Of a DNA stretch of 64,000 bases, positions 1 through 8,614 are shown one piece after another. Location of the stretch: NCBI GenBank assembly GCA_009735695.1, contig SRSL01000004.1:207366-271365 (forward strand). Direction: 5' to 3'. The stretch is from Christiangramia bathymodioli (GTDB taxonomy: Bacteria; Bacteroidota; Bacteroidia; Flavobacteriales; Flavobacteriaceae). Under the pieces are notes generated by a model. It saw only the letters and a list, made by a program, of their open reading frames with translations, ran no database searches and was not told where the DNA came from. Position numbers and translations under genes: made by a program. Each line of letters begins with the position of its first letter. The first letter of the stretch is position 1.

Positions 1-767
1 CCATACTTCCCAATGAAGACGGAAGCCATAAGCTGGACAATTCCTCCTTTCATATCTGGCCGCGAGGTGAATTCATGTTGATCGCGATGCCAAACCTTAA
101 TGGGTCTTTCACCTGTACGTTGTTTTTGCCTTTTGAAGGGGATATTTCTTTTGAAAGCATTAAAACCGAAAAGGACGCAGATGCCTTTTTTGAAACTTAT
201 TTTCCCGATATCAAGGACGAAATTTCCAATTTGAAGAAGGAGTTCTTTAAAAATCCAACCAGCGCCATGGTGACCATCAAATGTTTTCCCTGGTCGTACT
301 ACGATAAAATTACGTTAGTTGGAGATTCGGCGCATGCCATTGTTCCTTTTTACGGACAGGGAATGAACGCTGGTTTTGAGGATATTTCTGTGCTGAATGA
401 GAAAATGGAAAAATATGGGGATGACTGGCAACAGATCTTCGAGGAATATCAAACCGAACGAAAACCGAATGGCGATGCGATCGCAGAACTAAGTTACCGG
501 AATTTCCTTGAAATGAGCAGCAAAACTGCCGATCCTATGTTCCTGTTGCGGAAGAAGATCGAAAAGAAGTTCGCAGATGCTCATCCAGATCTCTGGACAC
601 CTTTATATTCGAGAGTGACCTTTTCAGATAAAGCTTATTCCGAAGCGCTTCAGATAGGAGACCGGCAGCGGGCGATCATGGATGAGGTGATGGAAATGCC
701 CGATATCGAACGGAACTGGAACTCGAAGAAAGTTGAAAACAGAATTATAGCTTTACTTAAGGAATAA
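1..767 (+). CDS. kmo: kynurenine 3-monooxygenase, 3' part (5' end outside window)
   Basis: FAD-dependent aromatic hydroxylase converting L-kynurenine to 3-hydroxykynurenine in tryptophan-to-NAD synthesis. The frame is open from base 3, with 254 residues before the TAA; the family is usually about 450 residues, so roughly 200 N-terminal residues including the Rossmann GxGxxG are missing. Before the first in-frame ATG at 75 the frame already reads HIWPRGEF, continuing into PNLNGSFTCTLF, which is typical of KMO, so that ATG is internal. The second FAD motif GDSAHAIVPFYGQGMNAGFED is complete around residues 109-129 of the visible part. The C-terminal helical region looks complete. It ends at a hairpin shared with the convergent msrA. 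The identification is firm from these motifs. Confidence 0.93.
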   Translation, partial: ILPNEDGSHKLDNSSFHIWPRGEFMLIAMPNLNGSFTCTLFLPFEGDISFESIKTEKDADAFFETYFPDIKDEISNLKKEFFKNPTSAMVTIKCFPWSYYDKITLVGDSAHAIVPFYGQGMNAGFEDISVLNEKMEKYGDDWQQIFEEYQTERKPNGDAIAELSYRNFLEMSSKTADPMFLLRKKIEKKFADAHPDLWTPLYSRVTFSDKAYSEALQIGDRQRAIMDEVMEMPDIERNWNSKKVENRIIALLKE

Positions 768-769
768 AA

Positions 770-791
770 AAAACGGCCATTTGGCCGTTTT
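770..791. terminator. bidirectional hairpin terminator kmo/msrA
   Basis: AAAACGGCC (770-778) pairs perfectly with GGCCGTTTT (783-791) around a 4-nt loop. The flanking A and T runs serve both directions. It lies between the convergent stop codons of kmo and msrA. Confidence 0.85.
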
Positions 792-796
792 CTGTT

Positions 797-1459
797 TTAA
801 TGAGCATCCTCTTTTAAGATATCAGGAAATTTTGCTTTAAACCGATTCAATCTCGGTATCGAAACATTCTGGATATAAGGATTGTTCGGATTGTTCTTTT
901 CGTAATCCTGGTGATAATCCTCGGCCTTCCAGAACTTCTGAAATGGTAATACTTCGGCAGCTATGGGCTCATCGTAATTTTTGGCTACTTCAGCCTTTAC
1001 ATCTTCGATGATCTTTTTCTGCTCTTCATTCTGATAGAAAATAAGGGAGCGATACTGCGATCCGCGGTCTGGTCCCTGGCCGTTCACCTGGGTTGGATCC
1101 TGGGATCCGAAGTAAACTTCTACCAGGGTTCTGAAATCCACAACTTCGGGATCATAAATGACTTCTACTGCCTCGGCATGACCGGTTGTCCCGGTATTAC
1201 TGGATTTGTAGGTTGGGTTTTTGGTATGTCCGCCGGAGTATCCCGAAATGGCTTCTTCAACACCTTCGATGCTTTCATAGATGGCCTCCACGCACCAGAA
1301 ACATCCGCTCGCGAAATAGGCCCTGGCCATTCCATCCTGGACAGGTACTTCTACAGGTTCGGCGTTCGCAATTTCGGGTTTGGTGACCGTGCTTCTTTCG
1401 TTGCTATTTCCGCAGGCCAGTAAAACAAGGCTTACCAGGTTTATTAAAAGTAATTTCAT
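797..1459 (-). CDS. msrA: peptide-methionine (S)-S-oxide reductase MsrA, lipoprotein form
   Basis: Reduces methionine-S-sulfoxide in proteins or free methionine. The active-site motif GCFWC is at residues 52-56 (nucleophile C53), followed by VEAIYESIEGV and GYSGGHTKNPTY, both typical of MsrA. I place the start at 1459 (220 aa). This gives MKLLLINLVSLVLLAC with a lipobox Cys at residue 16, implying a membrane-anchored periplasmic enzyme. A longer in-frame start at 1555 would overlap the upstream gene and bury the signal peptide. Apart from C16, C53 and C56 there is no other Cys, so there is no distant resolving cysteine. It starts 1 nt after the upstream lipoprotein gene, so the two probably share a transcript. 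Confidence 0.93.
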   Translation of the reverse strand: MKLLLINLVSLVLLACGNSNERSTVTKPEIANAEPVEVPVQDGMARAYFASGCFWCVEAIYESIEGVEEAISGYSGGHTKNPTYKSSNTGTTGHAEAVEVIYDPEVVDFRTLVEVYFGSQDPTQVNGQGPDRGSQYRSLIFYQNEEQKKIIEDVKAEVAKNYDEPIAAEVLPFQKFWKAEDYHQDYEKNNPNNPYIQNVSIPRLNRFKAKFPDILKEDAH

Positions 1460-1460
1460 A

Positions 1461-2036
1461 TTATAGTTTCTTATAGGTTCCTTCCAGGGTCTTTTTGCCG
1501 TAAAGGGCATAATCCACTGCGATCTCTCCGTCGATCTTAAATCCAATCCAGTCAAGGCTCATTCCATTTGCAGTCTGACTAAGAATTGCAATGGGTTCAT
1601 TTTTTCCGAATTGGTCCCAGGGAATCTCAGAATTGGTGGTTCTTGCAGATTTTCCGGAATAATAGATTTTTATATTCTCCCCATCCTTCTCAAATCGGCC
1701 GTTCACATATAGTTCGTTGGGTGAAAGGCATAATTCGGAAGTGGAATTTGGTTGAATGTCCAGGCAATAGCAATCGCAACTTGAATCTTCGGGATTTCCC
1801 TCTTTTTTATATCTCCCGGAAAGTATCCCGGTGTTGTTTTTTTCTCCAGATCCTTCCGAAGTCATTGCCGGGTCTGAATTTGTTTCTTCCACCGGATAAT
1901 CTCTTTCTATTTCAGGATCTAATTCAATTTGTTCGGTTTGATCAATCGATTCGGCAGGTTCAGATTTATCGCTTTCAGCATCCTTACAGGAAGTAAAGCT
2001 TATCATCAAAAAAACAAGTATTAGCAGCGTTCTCAT
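1461..2036 (-). CDS. hypothetical lipoprotein (191 aa)
   Basis: Family not recognised. A clear type II signal peptide is visible: a short basic start, a hydrophobic core, then SFTSC with the lipidated Cys at residue 17. A Glu/Ser/Asp-rich linker follows (about residues 18-70). A compact domain comes after it, with a CDCYCLD cysteine cluster near residue 86 and a strand-rich C-terminus ending GTYKKL. The two Cys-x-Cys pairs could form a disulfide or metal site, but this is inference. Its stop is 1 nt from the msrA start, so it is probably cotranscribed with msrA, whose product is likewise predicted to be an exported lipoprotein. That is at most a hint of a shared envelope oxidative-stress role. 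Confidence 0.7.
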   Translation of the reverse strand: MRTLLILVFLMISFTSCKDAESDKSEPAESIDQTEQIELDPEIERDYPVEETNSDPAMTSEGSGEKNNTGILSGRYKKEGNPEDSSCDCYCLDIQPNSTSELCLSPNELYVNGRFEKDGENIKIYYSGKSARTTNSEIPWDQFGKNEPIAILSQTANGMSLDWIGFKIDGEIAVDYALYGKKTLEGTYKKL

Positions 2037-2140
2037 CTTTTCAGAATTGGGTGGCCTAAAGTTAAGCCTTAAATTCAGCTTAAATGTAAAATCCTTGTTA
2101 ATCCCTGAGTACGATTGCTTTCAAAAAAGGGCATAAAAAA

Positions 2141-2199
2141 ACTGCCTGAAAAACTTTTGCTTCAGATCTTGAAGATCTTACTGTTATTTTCCAGGCAGT
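2141..2199 (-). terminator. branched hairpin terminator after the zinc-ribbon-family gene
   Basis: ACTGCCTG (2141-2148) pairs with CAGGCAGT (2192-2199). The 43-nt interior holds a second hairpin (AGATC/GATCT around 2165-2178). On the minus strand the outer stem is followed directly by a run of seven T (2134-2140), as expected for intrinsic termination of the gene ending at 2228. The long interior is unusual. Confidence 0.6.
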
Positions 2200-2227
2200 C
2201 TATTTTGAAATATGGAAGTTCAGAAGT

Positions 2228-3007
2228 TTAGAACTTCTTGAACATATTTGCCATTTTTTCCTGTTCTTCTTTTGCCAGTTCTTCGTCTACAAGAATTCTA
2301 CCGCTATGCTCATCGGTAATGATCTTCTTTCTTCCTGCGATCTCCATGATCACCTGCGGTGGGATAGTGAAGAATGAACCTCCGGAAGCACCACGCTCTA
2401 CCGGCACAACTGCAAGACCGTTTCTAACGTTCGAGCGAATTCTTTTGTAGGCAGAAACCAGTCTGTCCTCAATATTCTTTTCGTATTCCTTAGACTTGTC
2501 GATAAGAGCCTGCTCTTCTTTTTCGGTTTCTTTAAGGATCTCGTTCAGCTCGCCTTTTTTGTGCTTAAGGTGTTCTTGTCTTTCAGAAAGTTTTTCCTTG
2601 GTTTGAGCGATCACCTCTTTTTTCTGCTCGATCTTGGCTTTATATTCCTTGATGTGTTTTTCAGCCAGTTCGATCTCCAGTTCCTGGAATTCAACCTCCT
2701 TGCTCAGGGCGTTGAATTCACGGTTGTTACGAACGTTCTTTTGCTGTTCTGTATATTTTTTGATCGTAGATTTAGACTCCTCAATCTGGTTCTTTTTGTT
2801 TTTGATGTCATTTTCAATGACCTCTATATCGGCATCCAGTTTTTCCAGGCGTCGGTTCAAACCTGCTACTTCATCTTCCAGATCTTCTACTTCAAGGGGA
2901 AGTTCACCGCGTACGTTTCTAATTTCATCGATCCTGGAATCCACCAGTTGAAGATCGTACAGAGCTCTTAACTTCTCTTCTACAGTAACATCGTTTTTTT
3001 TCGCCAT
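2228..3007 (-). CDS. zinc-ribbon-family (DUF164-like) coiled-coil protein, zinc site lost
   Basis: This 259-residue protein has an N-terminal start AKKNDVTVEEKLRALYDLQLVDSRIDEI typical of the C4-type zinc-ribbon/DUF164 family. Long charged coiled coils run from about residue 30 to 180. The C-terminal domain aligns by eye with the family zinc ribbon but lacks the metal ligands: the usual CxxC knuckles are replaced by ASGGS (207-211) and DEHSG (232-236), and the whole protein contains no Cys. The IPPQ and GRIL family signatures remain. It starts 1 nt after the Nif3-like gene, so the two are almost certainly one operon. The molecular function is not established. Confidence 0.8.
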   Translation of the reverse strand: MAKKNDVTVEEKLRALYDLQLVDSRIDEIRNVRGELPLEVEDLEDEVAGLNRRLEKLDADIEVIENDIKNKKNQIEESKSTIKKYTEQQKNVRNNREFNALSKEVEFQELEIELAEKHIKEYKAKIEQKKEVIAQTKEKLSERQEHLKHKKGELNEILKETEKEEQALIDKSKEYEKNIEDRLVSAYKRIRSNVRNGLAVVPVERGASGGSFFTIPPQVIMEIAGRKKIITDEHSGRILVDEELAKEEQEKMANMFKKF

Positions 3008-3008
3008 A

Positions 3009-4103
3009 TTATAAATAGTGTATTGGATTGGTATTTGTATCTCCTAAAATAAATGCAAAACTACTAATTTTTTTGCTAAGAAAAGAATATAGTAAATTTT
3101 TTGTAAACTGCTCGCTTTCATAGTGTCCAATATCGGCCAGCACCAGTTTTCCTTCGGCTTTATAGAAATCGTGGTATTTAAAATCGGCACTTATAAATAA
3201 ATCAGCGCCAGCGTTTTTCGCATTATTGATCGCAAAGGCACCACTTCCGCCTAAAACAGCTACCTTTTTTACCGGTTTTCCTATTAATTTGGAATGCCTG
3301 ATACATCCCGACCCGAAAATTTCCTTTACTTGCTTTAAAAATTCCTCTTCAGCTTTTTCGGTTTCCAGTTCACCTATCATGCCCATGCCCAGTTGCTGGT
3401 TTTCATTTTCAAGTGGATGGATCTCGTAGGCCACTTCCTCATACGGATGCGAATTGAATAACGCCTTCAAAATTGCCGCTTGCCTGTGCTTCGGAAAAGT
3501 TAGGCCTATCTGTACTTCCTCTTCAAAATGTATCTGGCCTTTTTCCCCAATTACCGGATTGGACTCTTCATTGCCTTTAAAACTTCCCTTGCCGGTTATA
3601 TTAAAGCTGCAGTCATCATAATTTCCAATACTTCCTGCTCCTGCCTCGAACATGGCTTTCCTCACCAGGTCGGCATGCTGGGTAGGAACAAAAGTGGTTA
3701 ATTTCTTAATGGAGTCTTTTCTGGGGATGAGTATTTTTCTGTTTTTTAGGCCGAGTTTTTCACAAATCATATCGTTCACTCCCTTATGCTGGTTGTCCAG
3801 TGCGGTATGTATGGCATAGATAGCGATGTCATTTTTAATAGCCTTCAGTACAGTGCGCTCTACATAATTTCTTCCGGTAAGCTTTTTTAATCCCGAAAAA
3901 ATAATAGGATGAAAACTGATGATCAGGTTACAGTCCTTTTCGATGGCTTCGTCTACTGTAGCTTCTAAAGTGTCTAAAGTGATCATGGCATTGGTGACCG
4001 GTTTGGAAGAGTCTCCAACGAGCAGACCAACATTGTCAAAATCTTCGGCATACTGCAAGGGTGCAAATTCTTCAATAATCTTAATTACCTCCTGTATGAT
4101 CAT
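3009..4103 (-). CDS. Nif3-like dinuclear metal center hexameric protein
   Basis: A 364-residue protein of the Nif3/YbgI (GTP cyclohydrolase I type 2-like) family. The N-terminus FAPLQYAEDFDNVGLLVGD is diagnostic. Metal-ligand motifs are visible as SFHPIIFSG (H65), HTALDN (H99, D103) and the C-terminal DIGHYESEQF. A middle insertion domain (about residues 130-240, with the HPYEEVAYEI signature) makes it the long form. The family forms toroidal hexamers with two metals per site; the physiological substrate is not settled. It heads an operon with the cysteine-less zinc-ribbon-family gene and is divergent from lpxK. Confidence 0.88.
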   Translation of the reverse strand: MIIQEVIKIIEEFAPLQYAEDFDNVGLLVGDSSKPVTNAMITLDTLEATVDEAIEKDCNLIISFHPIIFSGLKKLTGRNYVERTVLKAIKNDIAIYAIHTALDNQHKGVNDMICEKLGLKNRKILIPRKDSIKKLTTFVPTQHADLVRKAMFEAGAGSIGNYDDCSFNITGKGSFKGNEESNPVIGEKGQIHFEEEVQIGLTFPKHRQAAILKALFNSHPYEEVAYEIHPLENENQQLGMGMIGELETEKAEEEFLKQVKEIFGSGCIRHSKLIGKPVKKVAVLGGSGAFAINNAKNAGADLFISADFKYHDFYKAEGKLVLADIGHYESEQFTKNLLYSFLSKKISSFAFILGDTNTNPIHYL

Positions 4104-4210
4104 AATTTAATATTTTAGCCAGCAGTTTGGTTTCCGAATGCAGAACTGAAGCTATTTTCCACAGTCCTGAATCGTGGGATTTCAAATATAAATATTATAG
4201 AAAGCCTTTC

Positions 4211-5215
4211 ATGTCTAATCTCCGAAAAATACTTTTTCCCTTCTCCGGTGGTTATCATCTTATAACCGGGATAAGAAACTGGATGTATGATATTGGCTTG
4301 CTGAAATCGGAGTCTTATGATCTGCCGGTTATTTGTGTGGGGAATCTCAATGTTGGCGGAACCGGTAAATCCCCTATGATCGAATACCTGATCGATCTTT
4401 TGAAAGACCAAGCCAGGCTAGCCGTGTTAAGCAGGGGTTATAAGCGCAAGACCCGGGGCTTTAAGCTTGTTGAAACAGATAATACCGCGGAAGAGGTAGG
4501 AGATGAGCCGCTTCAGTTCAAAACCAAATTTCCTGATGTGCTGGTGGCTGTTGAAGCCAACAGGCGCGAAGGTATTTCAAGGCTTCTGGAATATAAACTC
4601 GATGTGATTCTCCTCGATGACGCGTTTCAGCATCGAAAAGTACGAGCCGGATTCAATATTATACTCACTGCTTACGGCGATTTGTTTACGAAGGATCTCA
4701 TCCTACCAGCAGGAAACCTCCGGGAATCGGCCAGTGGGGCTTCCCGCGCAGATGTCATTGTCGTAACTAAATGCCCACAGCAACTCTCTGATGAAGAAAG
4801 GAGAAAAATTAAAAAAGAATTAAACCCGAAAGTGGAGCAGCCGGTCTTCTTTTCGGGAATCGAATATTCAGAGGTTATTCATTCTGATTTTGGAAAGATA
4901 TCTCTGGAGGAAATTCCGGAAAAGGCGATTCTGGTTACCGGCATCGCCAATCCGAAGCCTTTGGTTGAGTATTTAAAAAACAGGAATCTCAGGCTTGAGC
5001 ATCATGAATTTCCAGACCATCATCATTTTTCTGTTAAAGAACTTCGTGAACTGGAAACTGCCTCGTTTATCCTTACCACCGAAAAGGATTATATGAGGCT
5101 AAAACAATCCTTACCCTCTAAAAAATTGGGGTATTTACCTATTAGAACGAAATTTATGGAGAAGGATAAGGCTGAATTTAATCAGAAAATATCGGGGTAT
5201 ATAAAACAAAAATGA
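4211..5215 (+). CDS. lpxK: tetraacyldisaccharide 4'-kinase LpxK
   Basis: Phosphorylates the 4' position of the lipid A disaccharide precursor at the inner membrane, confirming a Gram-negative outer membrane with lipid A. The start at 4211 (334 aa) is preferred because the family begins with a short hydrophobic N-terminus (ILFPFSGGYHLITGIRNWMYD). An upstream in-frame ATG at 4127 adds 28 residues with no family resemblance. Walker A GNLNVGGTGKS spans residues 44-54. The catalytic-region motif DDAFQHRKV is present, with Ala where DDGFQHR is more usual. The lipid-binding region and the C-terminal FPDHHHFS and TTEKDYMRL motifs are present. The gene is divergent from the Nif3-like gene, with its own terminator overlapping the stop codon. 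Confidence 0.93.
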   Translation: MSNLRKILFPFSGGYHLITGIRNWMYDIGLLKSESYDLPVICVGNLNVGGTGKSPMIEYLIDLLKDQARLAVLSRGYKRKTRGFKLVETDNTAEEVGDEPLQFKTKFPDVLVAVEANRREGISRLLEYKLDVILLDDAFQHRKVRAGFNIILTAYGDLFTKDLILPAGNLRESASGASRADVIVVTKCPQQLSDEERRKIKKELNPKVEQPVFFSGIEYSEVIHSDFGKISLEEIPEKAILVTGIANPKPLVEYLKNRNLRLEHHEFPDHHHFSVKELRELETASFILTTEKDYMRLKQSLPSKKLGYLPIRTKFMEKDKAEFNQKISGYIKQK

Positions 5216-5238
5216 GGTGTTGGGGAACACCTCATTTT
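5211..5238 (+). terminator. intrinsic terminator of lpxK
   Basis: AATGAGGTGTT (5211-5221) pairs perfectly with AACACCTCATT (5226-5236) around a GGGG loop, followed by T-rich sequence. The lpxK stop codon TGA (5213-5215) lies inside the stem. Confidence 0.9.
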
Positions 5239-5319
5239 ATTTTTGGCTAATTCAAACTATATATTTTCTTCTCTATATAATCCTACTAAGCCTGTATTTT
5301 ACAAACCGCATGCCAAAAG

Positions 5320-7557
5320 TTAGACAGTGGTTTCGCTGGCGATTAAATGCCTGTTAATTTTATTAAAGAATTCTTCGGTTTTATATGGCTTCGGAATGAT
5401 ATCGTTAAACCCATTAAGGTAGAATTCGTCAAGATTATCATCCAGGGTAACAGCCGTAAGCGCGATGATTGGGATGTCCTGATTGAACTTCCTTATCTGT
5501 ATCGTCGCTTCTATACCGCTAATTCCCGGCATGTGGATATCCATTAATATTAGGTCGAATTGTTTCTTTTTGACCTTTTCTACCGCCGTGGTTCCATTAT
5601 CGGCTACATCGCAAATCACCTGATTCTTTTCCAGGATCTTTTTGGTGATCATCTGATTGATCTTGTTGTCTTCAACCACAAGAATGTTCTTCCCAGCCAT
5701 GATTTCGTTAGAGAGCGCCTCTACAGTTTCAGGTGTCGCATTCGCTATGGCTGCCGATTTAAGCTCTGCTTCAGGAATCTCAAAACTCAATTCAAAACTG
5801 AACCTCGAACCTTTGCCAAGGTCGCTTTCGAGTTCGATCTCACTATTCAATAGGGTAAGAAGGTTTTTAACAATTGAAAGACCAAGCCCGGTACCACCAA
5901 ATTTACGATTGATCTGAGTGGATCCCTGTGTGAAATTCTCAAAGATTGCCTTTTGTTTCTCCTTGCCGATCCCTTCCCCATTATCCCTGATCTCGAAGAA
6001 AAGGTTCAACTGATTATCTTCCTGCGACGATTTTTTTACCGAAATCCAGATATCTCCGTTTTCGGTGAATTTGATGGAGTTCCCAATTAGGTTGATAAGG
6101 ATCTGTGAAATCTTAAGGGGATCACCTATCAGTTTTTTCGGTATACCCTGGTCAAATTCAAAATGCAGTTTCGTGTTCTTCTCATCGGCCGAATTTTTGA
6201 GGGCGACCAGTACATCTGAAATTCGTTTATGCAGGTTGAAAGAAGATTTCACTACTTCCACCTTGTTGGCTTCCAGTTTGTTCAGATCGAGTATATTGTT
6301 AATGAGAGATAACAAGTATTCTCCTGAGAATTTAAGTGAATTTAGATGTTCTTTCTGACTCTCAGTAGGGCTTTCCTCGAGTAATAAGTGGGTGAGCCCG
6401 GTTACTGCGTATAGTGGCGTTCTCAGTTCGTGGGTGATAGTAGACAGGAATTGTGCCTTGGCCATCGATGCCTTTTCCGCATTTTCCTTGGCCAGCGTTA
6501 ATTCAGAATTCTTTTTCTGAAGCAGTTCATTCGCTCTTGCTCTTAAATTGTTGTTTTTGTATAAAGAAAGGGTTAACAGGGATAGGATGGTAATTAAAGC
6601 CACACTTAAAATGGTGGTGAGTTTATTGACTTTTAAAGTCTTTTCCTGCTCTGCATTCGCGAGGGTAAGCTCATCTACGGTAGATTTCAACGATTCAACC
6701 CCGAACTTTTCATAACTGGAGCTCGCCAGAGCCTCTTTATTCAGGCTAAAGATTATCTCCTGGATTTCGTTGGCCTTTTTAAGAAATTCCAGTGCCGCTC
6801 CAAGGTTGTTTTGCGCTTCTTCAATTTGACTTAACAAGCCGTAGGTATACATTTTCATACCCATGAAACCTTTATTTTCGGCGATCTCCAGCGATTTGTA
6901 TGCGTTTTCCTTGGCTAGTTCCTTATTATTATCGGTTAGATTTGTCCTGGCTTTATAATAGTAGAGCCTGGATAACTCGTAGCTGTTTTTACTGTCTTTC
7001 AAATAGATTTCAGCATTGTTCAGCAATGCCTGGGCCTGATCTCTTCTTTCTGGTAAGCTTCGGTAAACTACCGCCTTATTGAGGGCAATTATTCCCAGCT
7101 GTTCCTGGTCCTGTTCTTTCTGATAGTATTTTTCAGCGAGGTCGAAATATTTCAAAGCTCGATGTGGCTCCTCTCTAGAATTTAAAAGTTTCCCATACAA
7201 TATGTAGGAGTAATTCAATCCTACTTCATCTTTGATATCTCTCTGTATCTGGATCGCACGTTGCAGTTCGGTAACAGCCTTGTCGAACTCATGCCTAACC
7301 TGGTACATTCGAGCAAGGATACTACTGGAGAGGGCAATATATCGTTCATGATTGATCCTTTTGGCCAGTTCCAGGGATTTGTTGAGTTCATTTCGGGCTT
7401 TATCAAATTCCATCATGTCAATGGAATTTTCAGCTTCAGAGAGGAGGTGACGAATTTCCTCAGCTGTAGGCTCAGATTCACTTTTTACCTGCGAATCCTG
7501 AAAGCCGAACGTGATAAAGCAACATAAGGTTAGTAAAAGTAGCTTTAGATTCTTCAT
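5320..7557 (-). CDS. TPR hybrid sensor histidine kinase with receiver domain
   Basis: A 745-residue one-protein signalling hybrid. In order: signal peptide (1-20), TPR-type helical repeats facing the periplasm (about 35-290), one transmembrane segment (about 314-333), a coiled linker, and a HisKA domain with phosphoacceptor H376 in FLSTITHELRTPL. An HATPase domain follows, with N-box N493, G1 DNGEGIG (525-531) and G2 GGTGLGL (554-560). The C-terminal receiver domain has acidic E629/D630, phosphorylatable D673 in LILMDIHMPG and conserved K723. No DNA-binding output domain is fused and no response regulator lies nearby, so the partner is unknown. The architecture suggests sensing via TPR-mediated protein contact in the periplasm, which is inference. 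The domain assignments are firm. Confidence 0.9.
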   Translation of the reverse strand: MKNLKLLLLTLCCFITFGFQDSQVKSESEPTAEEIRHLLSEAENSIDMMEFDKARNELNKSLELAKRINHERYIALSSSILARMYQVRHEFDKAVTELQRAIQIQRDIKDEVGLNYSYILYGKLLNSREEPHRALKYFDLAEKYYQKEQDQEQLGIIALNKAVVYRSLPERRDQAQALLNNAEIYLKDSKNSYELSRLYYYKARTNLTDNNKELAKENAYKSLEIAENKGFMGMKMYTYGLLSQIEEAQNNLGAALEFLKKANEIQEIIFSLNKEALASSSYEKFGVESLKSTVDELTLANAEQEKTLKVNKLTTILSVALITILSLLTLSLYKNNNLRARANELLQKKNSELTLAKENAEKASMAKAQFLSTITHELRTPLYAVTGLTHLLLEESPTESQKEHLNSLKFSGEYLLSLINNILDLNKLEANKVEVVKSSFNLHKRISDVLVALKNSADEKNTKLHFEFDQGIPKKLIGDPLKISQILINLIGNSIKFTENGDIWISVKKSSQEDNQLNLFFEIRDNGEGIGKEKQKAIFENFTQGSTQINRKFGGTGLGLSIVKNLLTLLNSEIELESDLGKGSRFSFELSFEIPEAELKSAAIANATPETVEALSNEIMAGKNILVVEDNKINQMITKKILEKNQVICDVADNGTTAVEKVKKKQFDLILMDIHMPGISGIEATIQIRKFNQDIPIIALTAVTLDDNLDEFYLNGFNDIIPKPYKTEEFFNKINRHLIASETTV

Positions 7558-7598
7558 TCGGGAAAAATAGCAAAACGCTTATTAAGTGTTAAATATAG

Positions 7599-8606
7599 CT
7601 AAATATCGTTAATGTGGGAAATTAAATCGATAAGTCGGCTGGAATAGCCAATTTCGTTGTCGTACCAGCCAATTAATTTAATCAATGTTCCATCAATTAC
7701 CGAAGTCATTTGAGAATCGAAAATACAACTATAAGGGCTGTCCAGGATATCCACACTTACGATGGGATCTTCGGTATAGTGTATGATTCCTTTCATACCG
7801 GTCTGTGCTGCTTTTTGAAATAAAGAGTTCACCTCTTGAATACTTGTTCCTTTCCTTACATTCAGGGTCATATCTGTTAGTGAACCATTGGGAACCGGAA
7901 CCCTGATTCCGCAGCCACCAATCACCTCGCTTAGGTCTGGAAATATACCTGTTAAAGCTTTTGCTGCGCCTGTTGTAGTTGGGATAATTGACTGGGCTGC
8001 AGCCCTGCTCCTTCTAAGGTCTTTATGAGGTTTGTCGTGCAGACTTTGATCTGAAGTATACGAATGAACCGTGGTGATATAGGCCTGGGTTACCTCGAAA
8101 GCCTCATGTATGATCTTCAGCATTGGAGCCGCATTGTTGGTCGTACAGGAAGCATTGGAAATAATGGTTTGGCTTCCATCCAGAATGCTTTCGTTAACTC
8201 CAAGCACCACCATTTTGATTTTATCATCTTGTGGCGGGGCTGTAAGAATTACCTTTCTCACTCCAGGCTTAAGGTGCTGTTCCAGATCTTCAGATTTTTT
8301 GAATTTTCCGGAGGATTCGATCACAAAATCAACCTTGTGTTCACCCCATGGGATTTCTCCCGGAGATGCGTGGTTGAGCAATGGAATATGCTGGTCGTTG
8401 ACATTGATCCCAGAATCATTTGAAGAAACATCTGCTCTCAGAGTTCGGTGAACGCTGTCGTACTTAAGTAGATGGCCAAGGCTTTTGGAGTCATGGATAT
8501 CGTTGATAACCGCGACTTTTATAAAAGGATGGTCTAAAAGTGTCCTGAAAAGGTTTCTTCCTATCCGCCCAAAACCATTAATGCCAATTTTAATAGTTGT
8601 GGCCAT
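7599..8606 (-). CDS. gap: glyceraldehyde-3-phosphate dehydrogenase
   Basis: NAD(P)-dependent glycolytic/gluconeogenic dehydrogenase of 335 aa, normal family length. The Rossmann motif is INGFGRIGR (9-17), with VINDIHD at the adenosine-binding acidic position. The catalytic SNASCTTNN has nucleophile C154 and its partner is H181 (HSYT). C-terminal WYDNEIGYS is intact. Residues around 60-85 differ from the common bacterial GapA, so this could be one of two paralogs in the genome; the window cannot show that. It starts 8 nt after lipA, so the two are likely cotranscribed, which links central carbon flow with lipoylation of 2-oxoacid dehydrogenases. Confidence 0.94.
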   Translation of the reverse strand: MATTIKIGINGFGRIGRNLFRTLLDHPFIKVAVINDIHDSKSLGHLLKYDSVHRTLRADVSSNDSGINVNDQHIPLLNHASPGEIPWGEHKVDFVIESSGKFKKSEDLEQHLKPGVRKVILTAPPQDDKIKMVVLGVNESILDGSQTIISNASCTTNNAAPMLKIIHEAFEVTQAYITTVHSYTSDQSLHDKPHKDLRRSRAAAQSIIPTTTGAAKALTGIFPDLSEVIGGCGIRVPVPNGSLTDMTLNVRKGTSIQEVNSLFQKAAQTGMKGIIHYTEDPIVSVDILDSPYSCIFDSQMTSVIDGTLIKLIGWYDNEIGYSSRLIDLISHINDI

Positions 8607-8614
8607 TCGCTGGA

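Noticed and set aside
1460..1555. N-terminal extension of msrA to an ATG at 1555
   Set aside because: It overlaps the upstream lipoprotein gene and would bury the lipobox signal peptide that starts cleanly at 1459.
4115..4411. Minus-strand 98-codon frame in the lpxK 5' region
   Set aside because: Antisense to the LpxK N-terminus and Walker A; no family resemblance.
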